From: Haloactinospora alba
GTDB taxonomy: Bacteria > Actinomycetota > Actinomycetes > Streptosporangiales > Streptosporangiaceae
Reading direction: 5' to 3'
DNA length: 64,000 bases
Assembly (NCBI RefSeq): GCF_006717075.1
Contig: NZ_VFQC01000003.1
Location: 248,001 to 312,000, forward strand
Made by a program: the position numbers and the translations under genes. The notes beneath the pieces are model-generated. The model saw only the letters and a list, made by a program, of their open reading frames with translations. It was not told where the DNA came from and did not search any database. Of this stretch, positions 24,790 to 38,262 are shown one piece after another; the first letter of the stretch is position 1, and the number at the start of each line of letters is the position of its first letter.

Positions 24790-26217
24790 GTGCCCGCATC
24801 CGCGTCTGAAACCCTGGCAGCCGAGGCGCTGGCCGGGGCTCGCCCCCGCACGTTCTGGCTGGACCCCCAGGGCGGCGGGCAGGACGCCCCCGACCCCCGA
24901 GCCCCGCTGTCCGGCGAGACCAGAACCGACCTCGCCGTCGTCGGCGGCGGGTTCAGCGGCCTGTGGAGCGCCCTGCTCGCCAAGGAACGCGACCCCGACC
25001 GGGACGTCGTCCTGCTGGAGGCCCGCACCGTCGGTTGGGCCGGGTCCGGACGCAACGGCGGGTTCTGCGCCTCCAGCCTCACCCACGGCCACGACAACGG
25101 CGCCGAACGCTGGCCCGAGGAGATCGCGGAACTGGAACGCCTCGGCCACGCCAACCTGGACGCCATCCAGGAAACGGTGCGGCGCTATGGCATCGACGCC
25201 GAGTTCCACCGGTCCGGGGAACTGCTGGTGGCCACCGAACCGTGGCAGGCGGAGGAGTTCGGCGCCAGCGCCCGGACCATGCGCGCCATGGGCTACGACG
25301 TCCGGTCCCTGAGCGCGGCGGAGACCCGCGCCATGGTGGACTCGCCCACCTACGTCGGCGGACTGTACGACCGCGACGGTGTGGCGCTGGTGCACCCGGC
25401 GAAACTCGCGTGGGGACTGCGGGAGGTGTGCCTGCGGCTGGGGGTACGGATCTTCGAACACACCCCCGTGCGGGGGCTGCGTTCCACCTCCGGCGGGATG
25501 CGGCTGGAGACCTCCGGCGGGGCGGTGACGGCGCGCCGCGTCGCCTGGGGGACCGGTGCGTTCCCGGGGCCGCTGCGCCGGCTGCGGCACTTCCTCGCCC
25601 CGGTCTACGACTACGCGCTGATGACCGAGCCGCTCACCGACGAGCAGGTGGCCGCGATCGGCTGGCACGAGCCGCACGGCACCAGCGACCAGGGCAACCA
25701 GTTCCACTACTACCGGATGACCTCCGACAACCGCATCCTGTGGGGCGGCTACGACGTCGTCTACCACTACGGGGGGAAGGTGCGCCCCGAGTTCGACCAG
25801 CGGGGGGAGACGTTCCAGCGGCTGGCCCGGCACTTCCTCGCCACCTTCCCCCAGTTGGAGGGGGTGCGGTTCACCCACACGTGGGGCGGGGTCATCGACA
25901 CCTGCAGCCGGTTCTGCCCGTTCTTCGGCACCGCCTTCGGCGGGAAGCTCGCCTACGCGGCGGGCTACACCGGCCTGGGTGTGGGCGCCACCCGGTTCGG
26001 CGCCCAGGTGATGCTGGACCTGCTCGCCGGTGAGGAGACGGAGCGCACCCGGTTGCGCATGGTGCGGGAGAAACCCGTGCCGTTCCCGCCCGAACCGTTG
26101 CGGTTCGCCGGAATCGAACTGACCAAGCGCGCCATCGCCGCCGCCGACCGCAACGGCGGCCGGCGCAACCTGTGGCTGCGCACCCTGGACCGCATGGGGA
26201 TGGGTTTCGACAGCTAG
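24790..26217 (+). CDS. FAD-dependent amine oxidase, PuuB-like (gamma-glutamylputrescine oxidase type)
   Basis: 475 residues from GTG 24790. The FAD-binding motif is VVGGGFSGLWSALLAKE with the ribose-binding acid in VVLLEA; then AGSGRNGGFCASSLTHG, HPAKLAWGLRE and C-terminal AYAAGYTGLGVGATRFGAQ. This is the DAO/PuuB family, which oxidises primary amine groups such as gamma-glutamylputrescine. No glutamylputrescine synthetase (PuuA) or hydrolase (PuuD) is in the window, so the substrate could be free amine, or those genes are elsewhere. Last gene of the polyamine operon, 62 bp after potC. Confidence 0.8.
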   Translation: MPASASETLAAEALAGARPRTFWLDPQGGGQDAPDPRAPLSGETRTDLAVVGGGFSGLWSALLAKERDPDRDVVLLEARTVGWAGSGRNGGFCASSLTHGHDNGAERWPEEIAELERLGHANLDAIQETVRRYGIDAEFHRSGELLVATEPWQAEEFGASARTMRAMGYDVRSLSAAETRAMVDSPTYVGGLYDRDGVALVHPAKLAWGLREVCLRLGVRIFEHTPVRGLRSTSGGMRLETSGGAVTARRVAWGTGAFPGPLRRLRHFLAPVYDYALMTEPLTDEQVAAIGWHEPHGTSDQGNQFHYYRMTSDNRILWGGYDVVYHYGGKVRPEFDQRGETFQRLARHFLATFPQLEGVRFTHTWGGVIDTCSRFCPFFGTAFGGKLAYAAGYTGLGVGATRFGAQVMLDLLAGEETERTRLRMVREKPVPFPPEPLRFAGIELTKRAIAAADRNGGRRNLWLRTLDRMGMGFDS

Positions 26218-26382
26218 GAATGCCAGGGGCCGGCGGGGTGGGCGTACGGCGGGTGCGCACCCCGCCGCGTTGGTCCCGGCCTGGACACCGTCCGCATGAC
26301 CGGCGTCCACCGGTGGCGGGCGGGGGCTCCCGGCCGGAGCGCGGTGGCCCCTCGCCCGCCGTTCGCCGCGGGTGCGCGCGGT

Positions 26383-27195
26383 TCAGGTGACGGGGGCCTC
26401 CCAGGTGGCGTCCCAGGTGTTCGGCCCGACAATGCCGTCCACGGCAAGCCCTTTCTGCGATTGGAACAGAGAGCACACCCGCTCGGACTCGGGGCCGTAC
26501 CACCCGTCGACGGTCAGCTCTCGGCCGTCGGAGTCCACCCACCCGCGTTCGCGCATGCGGTCCTGCCACGTCTCGCAGGCCGCGGAGTGCTCCACGGGCG
26601 GCTGGGACAGGTAGGTTCCCGGCCAGTCGGGCGCGTCGCCCCCGCCACCACCTCCGCCGCCTCCCCCGTCGTCGGGGATGTCGTCGCCCGGGTTCTTGGT
26701 GAAGGTGCCGTCGCGCACCATCCGGTAGGCCGCGTCTCCCGGGCACGAGGTGGAGTTGAAGTCACGGTGGCCGTACACGTCACCGGAGATGCTGGTGTCG
26801 GGTTCCATCAGCCAGGCGCGCAGCTCGCGCACCGCCCGCACCTGCTCGTCGGGGATGGGGTCGTTGGGGCCCAGCGCCAGGGTGGCGGAGTAGTGGGTGT
26901 CGTTGGCGCCGCGCTGGGCGGCCTGCTGTTTGAACGGGCCGCGCCCCTCGATCACGTAACCGTGGGCACACGCCAGGAACGAGTAGCCGATGTCCACCCA
27001 GCCGTTGCTGTTGACGTGGTAGTCGCGGGTGGCGTTCCAGTAGTCGATGCAGGCCGAGTGCGACTTGTTGGCGAGGTTCTGGTCGGCGCTGTCGTAGTGG
27101 ATCACCAGCCCCTGTTTGGGGTCGGCGTCGGCGGCGGGGGAGTAGGAACTCCAACCCAGGTCACTGCGCCAGACGAGACGGGACGGTTGCGGCAC
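26383..27195 (-). CDS. Peptidoglycan-recognition N-acetylmuramoyl-L-alanine amidase with C-terminal peptidoglycan-binding domain
   Basis: 270 residues from GTG 27195, placed by GAGGAGG 8 bases upstream. The PGRP/amidase_2 domain runs from RLVWRSDLGW to about residue 165. It has the expected zinc ligands His in LVIHYDSA, His in YGHRDFN and Cys in TSCPGD, so it should be catalytic. A run of ten Gly then links to a peptidoglycan-binding domain (VDGWYGPESERVCSLFQ ... VDGIVGPNTWDATW). No signal peptide can be found with this start or any upstream start. It may be released by lysis, use a non-classical route, or be phage-derived. Confidence 0.82.
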   Translation of the reverse strand: MPQPSRLVWRSDLGWSSYSPAADADPKQGLVIHYDSADQNLANKSHSACIDYWNATRDYHVNSNGWVDIGYSFLACAHGYVIEGRGPFKQQAAQRGANDTHYSATLALGPNDPIPDEQVRAVRELRAWLMEPDTSISGDVYGHRDFNSTSCPGDAAYRMVRDGTFTKNPGDDIPDDGGGGGGGGGGDAPDWPGTYLSQPPVEHSAACETWQDRMRERGWVDSDGRELTVDGWYGPESERVCSLFQSQKGLAVDGIVGPNTWDATWEAPVT

Positions 27196-27491
27196 GGCAA
27201 AAACCTCCTCCGGGGGTGCGCGGTTCGTCGCGCGGCTGGGGGAGCCCAGCCCGCCGCTGCGGAGCCGGGCCGGTGGTTCGTTCCGTTCGGTGTCGAGGGT
27301 GTTCCTCTCGGTGTTATACCCACAATCGCGAGGACGCGTCAGCCGAATACGCACATTCGCCGTTCGGGCGCACAGCCCGCCGGTCGGCCCCGCGTTCCGT
27401 TGGTGGAGCGGCGGGCCATGACATCCGTCATGGTCGAGCGGTGTCATCCGGGACTACACCGTCCTGGCCACCCGCCGGAACACTGGTGGGT

Positions 27492-28502
27492 ATGGAAACG
27501 GCACAGCAGGTACCACCCGCCCCCGCACCCTCCGGAAGCGGCGCCGAACCGGGAGTTGACACCGCGGTCAGCGTGCGGGAGCTGCGGCAGAACTTCGGCA
27601 CGGTCCAGGCGGTCCGGGACGTCTCGTTCGACGTCGCGCGGGGCGAGGTGTTCGCCCTGCTCGGCACGAACGGTGCCGGCAAGACCACCACGGTGGAGAC
27701 CCTCGAGGGGTTCCGCCGCCCGTCGGGCGGGCAGGTGCGCGTGTTCGGCGCCAACCCCTACGGCCAACCGGCGCGGCTGCGCGGGCGCACCAACGCCGTC
27801 CTGCAGAACAGCGGGGTGTTCCCCGAGCTGACCGTCGCCGAGACCGTGGACCTCGCCCGCGACCTGTGCGACGACCCCCGGCCACGCGGCCGGACCCTGG
27901 AGATGGTGGGGCTGACCGACCGCGCCTCGGCGCAGGTACGCAGCCTCTCCGGCGGGGAGAAGCGCCGCCTGGACCTGGCGCTGGCCGTGCTCACCCGCCC
28001 CGAGGCGCTGTTCCTGGACGAACCCACCACCGGCATGGACCCGGAGGGCCGCCGGGACCTGTGGGACCTGGTCAGCGGGCTGAGGGAGGAGAACGTCGCC
28101 GTCCTGCTCACCACCCACTACCTGGAGGAGGCGGAGCGGCTCGCCGACCGGCTCGCCATCATGCACCACGGTGCGATCCGGGAGGAGGGGCGGCTCGCCG
28201 ACGTGCTCTCCACCTGGGGCGACCGGATCGGTTTCCGGATGCCGGACCACCTGCGCCTGGCGGACCTGCCGGAGCTGCCCGGCGCGGAGGCGGAGGTGGA
28301 CGTGCGCGGCGGCGAGCCCTGGGCCCGCTACACCGTCACCGGTGAGGACGGTGACGGGCGGGCGCACCGCGCCATGGCGGCGCTGCTGGAGTGGGCCGAC
28401 CGCACCGGCACCACCCTGGGCCGGCTGGAGCTGCGCACCGCCTCGCTGGAGGACGTGTTCCTGAGCATCGCCGACGACACCGCGGGCCCGGCCTCCCAGT
28501 AG
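27492..28502 (+). CDS. ABC-2 exporter ATPase (drug/lipid export type)
   Basis: 336 residues from ATG 27492. Walker A GTNGAGKTTT, Q loop VLQNSG, signature LSGGEKRRLDLALA, Walker B LFLDEPTTGMD, H loop TTHYLEEAERLADR, and a C-terminal DrrA-like extension ending TASLEDVFL. The permease follows after 37 bp, and a two-component system comes next in the same direction, suggesting that the exporter is controlled by, or signals through, that system. Confidence 0.88.
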   Translation: METAQQVPPAPAPSGSGAEPGVDTAVSVRELRQNFGTVQAVRDVSFDVARGEVFALLGTNGAGKTTTVETLEGFRRPSGGQVRVFGANPYGQPARLRGRTNAVLQNSGVFPELTVAETVDLARDLCDDPRPRGRTLEMVGLTDRASAQVRSLSGGEKRRLDLALAVLTRPEALFLDEPTTGMDPEGRRDLWDLVSGLREENVAVLLTTHYLEEAERLADRLAIMHHGAIREEGRLADVLSTWGDRIGFRMPDHLRLADLPELPGAEAEVDVRGGEPWARYTVTGEDGDGRAHRAMAALLEWADRTGTTLGRLELRTASLEDVFLSIADDTAGPASQ

Positions 28503-28539
28503 CCGTTCCCACGCACGACACACCCGGCAGGAGAGAACC

Positions 28540-29370
28540 ATGACGACCACCGCACCCGCCCCCGGCCCGGTCGGGCGGACGCTACGACAGACCCTGCGGC
28601 TGGCCCGCACCGAGCTGGTCCTGTTCTACCGGTACCGGATGGCGCTCTACATCGCGGTGCTGCCGCTGTTCCTGGCCGCCCTCGGCCTGGCGCAGGAGGG
28701 CGAGGAGGCGCTTCCCGGGATAGACATGGCGGCGTTGTTCATCGCCGGCACCATCCCTCTCGGCGCCATGGTCGTCGGCGTCATGCACGTCATGAACGTG
28801 CTGACGGCGCGGCGGGAGCAGACGATCCTGAAACGGTTCCGGGTCAGCGGGGTTCCGCCGGTCGCCCTGGTCGGGGCGGTGGTGCTGTCCGTTCTGGTGG
28901 TCGTGCTCGCGCTGTCCGCGATGATCGGCATGCTCCTGGGGGTGCGGTACCAGCTCTGGCCGTCCGCGCCCGTGCTGCTGCTGCTGACCCTGGTGCTGAT
29001 CACCGTGGTCATGGTGCTGCTGGGGGCCGCCATGACCCCGCTGGCGCGCAATGCCGAGATCGCCCAGATGGTGTCGATCGTGCCGTTCCTGCTCTTCTAC
29101 GCCGCCAGCGGGTTGGCGGTGCCGTTGGAGATCATGCCGGACGGGCTGGCCGCGGTGTGCCGCGCCCTGCCGATGGCTCCGGCGATCGAGCTGGTGCAGA
29201 GCGCCTACACCGGCCACGATCTCGTCGGCGGTCCGGAGAACGCGTCCCCGGCGGGCATCGGGGAACTGTGGCTGGCCAGCCCGATACCGCTGCTGACCCT
29301 GGTGGTCTGGTGCGGTGCCGCCGTCCTGGCGCTGCGTTTCTTCCGATGGGACCCGCGCCGCTCCGGGTGA
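28540..29370 (+). CDS. ABC-2 type exporter permease
   Basis: 276 residues with about six membrane segments (MALYIAVLPLFLAALGLA; AALFIAGTIPLGAMVVGVMHV; VALVGAVVLSVLVVVLALSAM; VLLLLTLVLITVVMVLLG; VSIVPFLLFYAASGLAVPLEI; LTLVVWCGAAVLALRFF). Membrane partner of the upstream ATPase; substrate unknown. Confidence 0.85.
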   Translation: MTTTAPAPGPVGRTLRQTLRLARTELVLFYRYRMALYIAVLPLFLAALGLAQEGEEALPGIDMAALFIAGTIPLGAMVVGVMHVMNVLTARREQTILKRFRVSGVPPVALVGAVVLSVLVVVLALSAMIGMLLGVRYQLWPSAPVLLLLTLVLITVVMVLLGAAMTPLARNAEIAQMVSIVPFLLFYAASGLAVPLEIMPDGLAAVCRALPMAPAIELVQSAYTGHDLVGGPENASPAGIGELWLASPIPLLTLVVWCGAAVLALRFFRWDPRRSG

Positions 29371-29480
29371 TCCCGGTGTGACGCGTGAACAGCCGCCGGG
29401 GTACGCGGGCACGTCCCCGGCGGCGGGCCGTGGCGGCCGGGGACGGGACGGCCGCCACGGCACCAGTGCATCCTGGGGGA

Positions 29481-30797
29481 ATGACAGTGGACGAGGAGAC
29501 GCGCGGGACGGGACCCGGCCCCGGCCCCGGCGCCGCGCAGGGCGGCGACCGGCTCGAACGCCGGATGCGGTTCGTGCGCCGGTCGATGAAGAGCATGCTG
29601 CTGCTCATGCCCGGCGTGCTGATCCCCTTCCTGGCGTTGTCGACCGCCCTGGACCAGATCGGCCCGCGGGAGGTCGCCGCGTGGCGGCCGGCGGCCGGGG
29701 TGCTCGTGAGCCTGCCGCTCGGCGTTGTGACCGCGCGGATGATGCTGGCGCGGGTGTGGCAGCCGCTGGCACGCGCGCACACGCTGGTGTGGGTGTCGTT
29801 CCTGCTGGTGCTGGCGATCGGAGGGCTGCTGGACGTCACCATCACCACGCTCATGATCGGCGGGTTGTGGTGGGCGTGCGCCATGCTGGTGGTGTCCCGC
29901 CGGGAGAGCGCGGTGCTCGCGGCGGTGCTGCTGCTCGTACCGTGGCTGCGGGTCGGCAACGGCGTGCTGCTCGGGCACAGCTACCCGGACGTCTACCACC
30001 AGGAGTACGCCGGCGTCGTCCTCGCGGCCCTCCTCGTCTTCCTCGTCCTGTGGACCGCCCTGATCGCGTTGGGCAACTGGGTGTGGATGGCGCTGTGGGA
30101 CATCACCAACGAGGCCATCTCCGCGCGTGAGGCCCAGGCCCAGCTCGCGGTGAGCGAGGAGCGGCTGCGGTTCGCCCGCGACATGCACGACCTGCTCGGG
30201 CACAGCCTCTCCGGTATCGCGGTGCAGAGCGAGCTCGCCGCGCGGCTGGCCGAACGGGACCCGCAGCGCGCCGCGAGCGAGATGCTGACCGTGCAGAACA
30301 CGGCCCGGGAAGCGCTGCGGGAGGTGCGCTCAGCCGTCAGCAACTACCGCGAGGTCGACTTCGCCACCGAGGTGCGGAGCGTGTGCGCGGTGCTCACCGC
30401 CGCCGGGGTGTCCTGCGCGGTCACCGGCGGCGACGTCGACCTCCCCCGGGAGCTGCGCGGCACGGCCGGCTGGCTGGTACGGGAGGCCGGGACGAACGTG
30501 CTGCGGCACAGCCGGGCCCGCAACTGTGAGATCACCCTTCGCCGGGAGGAGCGCGCGGTGGCGATCGAGGTGTACAACGACGGCCTGCCCGGCGGTAACA
30601 CGCGACCGCAGGCCTCGGACCGCGCCGGCAACGGGCTGGCCGGACTGGAGGAGCGCACCGCCGCGGTCGGCGGCACTCTGTCGGCGAGCCGCAGCGGCAC
30701 CGACGGGTTCCTCGTGCGGGCCGTCCTGCCGCTCCCCGCGGGCGGCGGCGACGGGGCCGCCCGGCCGGAGCGGAGCGGGAAGGACGGTGGCGCGTGA
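29481..30797 (+). CDS. DesK-type sensor histidine kinase
   Basis: 438 residues from ATG 29481. A Gly/Pro-rich leader is followed by five or six membrane segments without a large outside loop. The HisKA_3 box is RFARDMHDLLGHSLSGIAVQ (phospho-His in MHDLLGH) and the ATPase domain has REAGTNVLRHSRA and GNGLAGLEERTAAVGG. Absence of an extracellular domain suggests that it senses the membrane or the neighbouring transporter, as in DesK/LiaS-type kinases. It overlaps the regulator by four bases. Confidence 0.88.
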   Translation: MTVDEETRGTGPGPGPGAAQGGDRLERRMRFVRRSMKSMLLLMPGVLIPFLALSTALDQIGPREVAAWRPAAGVLVSLPLGVVTARMMLARVWQPLARAHTLVWVSFLLVLAIGGLLDVTITTLMIGGLWWACAMLVVSRRESAVLAAVLLLVPWLRVGNGVLLGHSYPDVYHQEYAGVVLAALLVFLVLWTALIALGNWVWMALWDITNEAISAREAQAQLAVSEERLRFARDMHDLLGHSLSGIAVQSELAARLAERDPQRAASEMLTVQNTAREALREVRSAVSNYREVDFATEVRSVCAVLTAAGVSCAVTGGDVDLPRELRGTAGWLVREAGTNVLRHSRARNCEITLRREERAVAIEVYNDGLPGGNTRPQASDRAGNGLAGLEERTAAVGGTLSASRSGTDGFLVRAVLPLPAGGGDGAARPERSGKDGGA

Positions 30798-31399
30798 TCC
30801 GGGTGGTGCTGGCCGAGGACGAGCATCTGGTGCGCGGCGCCATCGCCGCCCTGCTGGGTCTGGAGGAGGACCTGGAGGTGGTGGCCCAGGTGAGCCGCGG
30901 GGACGGTGTGGTGGATGCCGTCACCGGCCACGGCGCTGACATCGCGGTGCTGGACATCGAGATGCCCGGGGCGGGCGGGCTGGAGGTGGCGGCGCGGCTG
31001 GCCCGGGAGATGCCCGGGTGCGGGGTGCTGATCCTGACGAGTTTCGGCCGGCCGGGCTACCTGCGCCGGGCCCTGGAGGCCGGGGCGCGGGGCTTCCTGG
31101 CGAAGGACGCGCCGGTGGAGCGCCTCGCCGACGCGATCCGGACCGTGCACCGGGGCGGGCGGTCGCTGGACACCGACCTGGCCGCGGACGCGATGGCGAC
31201 CGGTGAGAGCCCCCTCACCGCGCGCGAGAGCGAGGTGCTGCGCGCCGCCGAGGACGGGGCGTCCGCGGCGGCCATCGCCTCCGCGCTGCACCTCACCGAG
31301 GGCACGGTGCGCAACTACCTCTCCAGCGCCATCACGAAGACCGGGGCGGACAACCGCATGTCCGCCGTGCGCACCGCCCGGGAGATGGGGTGGCTCTGA
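30794..31399 (+). CDS. NarL/LuxR-family response regulator
   Basis: 201 residues from GTG 30794. Receiver: AEDEHLV, phospho-Asp in IAVLDIEMPGAGG, LTSFG and GFLAKDAP. C-terminal LuxR helix-turn-helix: SPLTARESEVLRAAEDGASAAAIASALHLTEGTVRNYLS. Partner of the upstream kinase; probable target is the ABC-2 exporter operon just before it. Confidence 0.9.
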   Translation: MIRVVLAEDEHLVRGAIAALLGLEEDLEVVAQVSRGDGVVDAVTGHGADIAVLDIEMPGAGGLEVAARLAREMPGCGVLILTSFGRPGYLRRALEAGARGFLAKDAPVERLADAIRTVHRGGRSLDTDLAADAMATGESPLTARESEVLRAAEDGASAAAIASALHLTEGTVRNYLSSAITKTGADNRMSAVRTAREMGWL

Positions 31400-31415
31400 G
31401 CGTCCCCGGCCGGAC

Positions 31416-33608
31416 CTAGAGGAACCGCAGCACCAGCATGGCGGTGTCGTCGGTGTGCCCGCCGGGGGCGAACGACTCCAGCTCGCGGTCGAGGCGCACC
31501 GTCACCGCTTGGGCCGTCAGTCCGGAACAGTGCGAGAACAGCTGGACCAGCCCCTCGTCGCCGAGCATGGCCGAACCGTTGCGGCGCTCGGTCACCCCGT
31601 CGGTGACGGCGAGCAGCACGTCGCCGGAGGTGGCCTCCACCGTCTCGGTGAAGAAGTCCACGTCGTCGAACGCGCCCAGCAGCGGCTGGGAGGTGCCCAT
31701 GGTGGAGACCTCGCCCTTCTGGTTCAGCCGCAGCGGGAGCGGGTGTCCGGCCGACACCATCCGGATGCGCATGCCGTCGCCGGGCCCGCCGAGCGGCACC
31801 ATCTCCCCGTAGAGCATGGTGAGGAACCGGGTGGAGGTGTTCTCCTCCAGGATGGCGAGGTTCAGCCGGTGCATGATGTGGGCGGGGGAGAACCCCTCGT
31901 GGGCCAGGGCCCGCAGGGTGTGGCGGGCCAGGCCGGTGACGGCGGCCGCGGCGGGTCCGGTGCCGCAGACGTCGCCGATGGCGAAGCACCAGCGGCCGTC
32001 GGTGGCGAACACGTCGTAGAAGTCGCCGCCGACCACGGTGCGCTCGTCGGCCGGGCGGTAGAACACGGCGTGGTCCACCCCGGGGATGACGGGCTCCTTC
32101 TCCTTGGCGGGTAGGAGACTGCGCTGCAGTGCCTCGCTCATCGACGTCTGGTCGGCGTACAGCCGCGCGTTCTCCATCGCCGAGGAGACGCGCCGGGACA
32201 GGTCGTCGGCGATGTCCACCTCCTCGCGGGTGAAGTCCTCCCCGGTCTCCTTGCCCAGGGTGAACCGCCCCAGCTCGCGGCTGTGGGCCACCAGCGGGAT
32301 GCTGATCGCGGGGCTCTGGGCCACCTCCAGGGTGAGCTCGTCGTCGAGCCCGTTCTCCGCCAGCGCCTCCCGGCTCCACAGCGGGCGGGGCTGGCGCTGC
32401 TCCGCCGGCGGGAGCTTCGTCATCAGCGTCTTCAGGGTGTCGTTGTTGTTCTCGTTGCGGTGGATCGCGTGCACCAGCTCGGTGCTGCCCAGGTCGCTCG
32501 TGCTGTGCACCGCGCACCACGTGCCCAGCCGGGACGTGGCGAGCTGCGCCGCCAGCGCCGCCGTCATCTGCTCGTTGAGGGTGCTGGTGAGCAGGTCGCT
32601 GGCTTCGGCGAGGAAACTGAGGCTGGCGCGCCGGGACAGCTCCACCTCCGCCAGGCGGGCGCGTTCCATGGGCAGGGCGATGCGGTCGGCCGCCTCCTGC
32701 AGGCGGTGGGCCGCGGCGTCGCCGAAGTGGCGCACCCGCCGGGAGGCCACACCGACGAGGCCGGTGATCCGGCCGTCGACGATGAGCGGGGCCGTGACCA
32801 GGGAGCGCATCCCGGCCTCGGCGAGCCTGCCGCGGTGGGCCCGGGCGATCATCAGGTCGTCGTTGATGACGGCGCCCGGCGCTGGGGTGGCGGACGGGAA
32901 CGTCTCCTCGGTGCGGCTGCGGAACGGGCGCCACGGGCCGTTCGTGAGCCCGGTGGCGGCCCGCACCTCCCACTCGGTCTCGTCCGTGGTGGCCAGCGCG
33001 ATGTAGGAGGCGTCACCGCCGAGGGCGGACCTGGTGGTCTCCACGGTGCGGTCCAGCAGGTCCGGCAGGGAGAGCCGCGCGGACAGCGCCGCGTCCAGTG
33101 CCGACCACCGGTTGGGGCGGGCGCTCTGGTGGTTGCGGGCGGGGCGGGTCGGCAGCGGCGGGGTGAGGTCGCTGTGCTGCGTGCGGTCGGTGGTCTCGGG
33201 GTCGTTCACCCGGAACCAGACGGCCTTGTCGTTCGTGCTGTAACTCACTCCCCACGTGGAGGCGATGGCCGCGGCCAGGCCGAGTCCCAGCCCGCCGTGG
33301 CCCTCCTCGCTCGTGGAGGAGGAGTCCACCACCAGGGGGCCGGCCTTGGGGACGGCGCGTTCCGGAACCCGGTCGGCGACGACGACCTCCACCGCGTCGG
33401 GGAGCCTGCGCAGCGTCAGTTCCAGGGTGCTCTCGGCGTGGATGACCGCGTTCGTCACCAGTTCGCTGACGAGCAGGATGATCTCGTCCGCTGAGTTCTC
33501 GGCGTTCCACTCGCGCAGTGTCTCGTTGACGAACGCGCGCGCTTCGCCCGCCGTCTCAGCGGTGGGCGGGAATTCCCGGCGGGCGACCTTCATGGTGTCA
33601 TGTGGCAT
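31416..33608 (-). CDS. SpoIIE-type PP2C phosphatase with ATPase and GAF domains
   Basis: 730 residues from ATG 33608. N-terminal HATPase_c anti-sigma-kinase-like domain (LLVSELVTNAVIHAEST, GHGGLGLGLAAAIAS), then one or two GAF domains (about residues 190-480: APLIVDGRITGLVGVASR; SRELGRFTLGKETG). The PP2C/SpoIIE domain follows: RTVVGGDFYDVFATDG, AIGDVCGTGPAAAAVTGLARHTLR, VSAGHPLPLRL, LLAVTDGVTERR and HTDDTAMLVLRF with metal-binding Asp. Such proteins dephosphorylate anti-anti-sigma factors; a STAS protein is encoded at 46355 in this window. It is divergent from the large hybrid kinase. Weak ribosome site; ATG 33593 is an alternative. Confidence 0.88.
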   Translation of the reverse strand: MPHDTMKVARREFPPTAETAGEARAFVNETLREWNAENSADEIILLVSELVTNAVIHAESTLELTLRRLPDAVEVVVADRVPERAVPKAGPLVVDSSSTSEEGHGGLGLGLAAAIASTWGVSYSTNDKAVWFRVNDPETTDRTQHSDLTPPLPTRPARNHQSARPNRWSALDAALSARLSLPDLLDRTVETTRSALGGDASYIALATTDETEWEVRAATGLTNGPWRPFRSRTEETFPSATPAPGAVINDDLMIARAHRGRLAEAGMRSLVTAPLIVDGRITGLVGVASRRVRHFGDAAAHRLQEAADRIALPMERARLAEVELSRRASLSFLAEASDLLTSTLNEQMTAALAAQLATSRLGTWCAVHSTSDLGSTELVHAIHRNENNNDTLKTLMTKLPPAEQRQPRPLWSREALAENGLDDELTLEVAQSPAISIPLVAHSRELGRFTLGKETGEDFTREEVDIADDLSRRVSSAMENARLYADQTSMSEALQRSLLPAKEKEPVIPGVDHAVFYRPADERTVVGGDFYDVFATDGRWCFAIGDVCGTGPAAAAVTGLARHTLRALAHEGFSPAHIMHRLNLAILEENTSTRFLTMLYGEMVPLGGPGDGMRIRMVSAGHPLPLRLNQKGEVSTMGTSQPLLGAFDDVDFFTETVEATSGDVLLAVTDGVTERRNGSAMLGDEGLVQLFSHCSGLTAQAVTVRLDRELESFAPGGHTDDTAMLVLRFL

Positions 33609-33993
33609 TGTGAAGCCGTACGGTTTCTTTCCGAGTCGGACGGGGCGGACGAACCCGGCGAGCCTGTCAACCCACCCCTCTTGCGCCTGGCGTCCGCTGG
33701 GCACTGCGGCGCCCTGGGGGCTGCGGACGCGGGTCAGCGGGAACAACGGTCGAGACGGTTAGCACGTCAGAACATCAATGTATCGATTAGCCCGGATGAT
33801 TACGGTAGGGGCACGGCGCTCCACCGGAGCGTGGACATTACCCAACAAGACCACCGCACGCCACAGTACGGTGTGGGGATGAGTAGGCGTTCCTCCCCGC
33901 TTCGTGAGACACCCCATGTCCAGCGGCGGCGACGCCCCCATTATTCCTGCCGTCGCGGGGCACAGCGGCGACTGTGTTGCCAAGGAGGGATCC
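33609..33993. promoter_or_regulatory. Divergent region between phosphatase and hybrid kinase genes
   Basis: 385 bp without a convincing gene. A hairpin CGCTCCACCGGAGCG near 33819 and the AAGGAGG ribosome site at 33982 are the only clear marks. The region must carry both divergent promoters. Confidence 0.4.
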
Positions 33994-38261
<4,268 letters not shown>

Positions 38262-38262
<1 letters not shown>

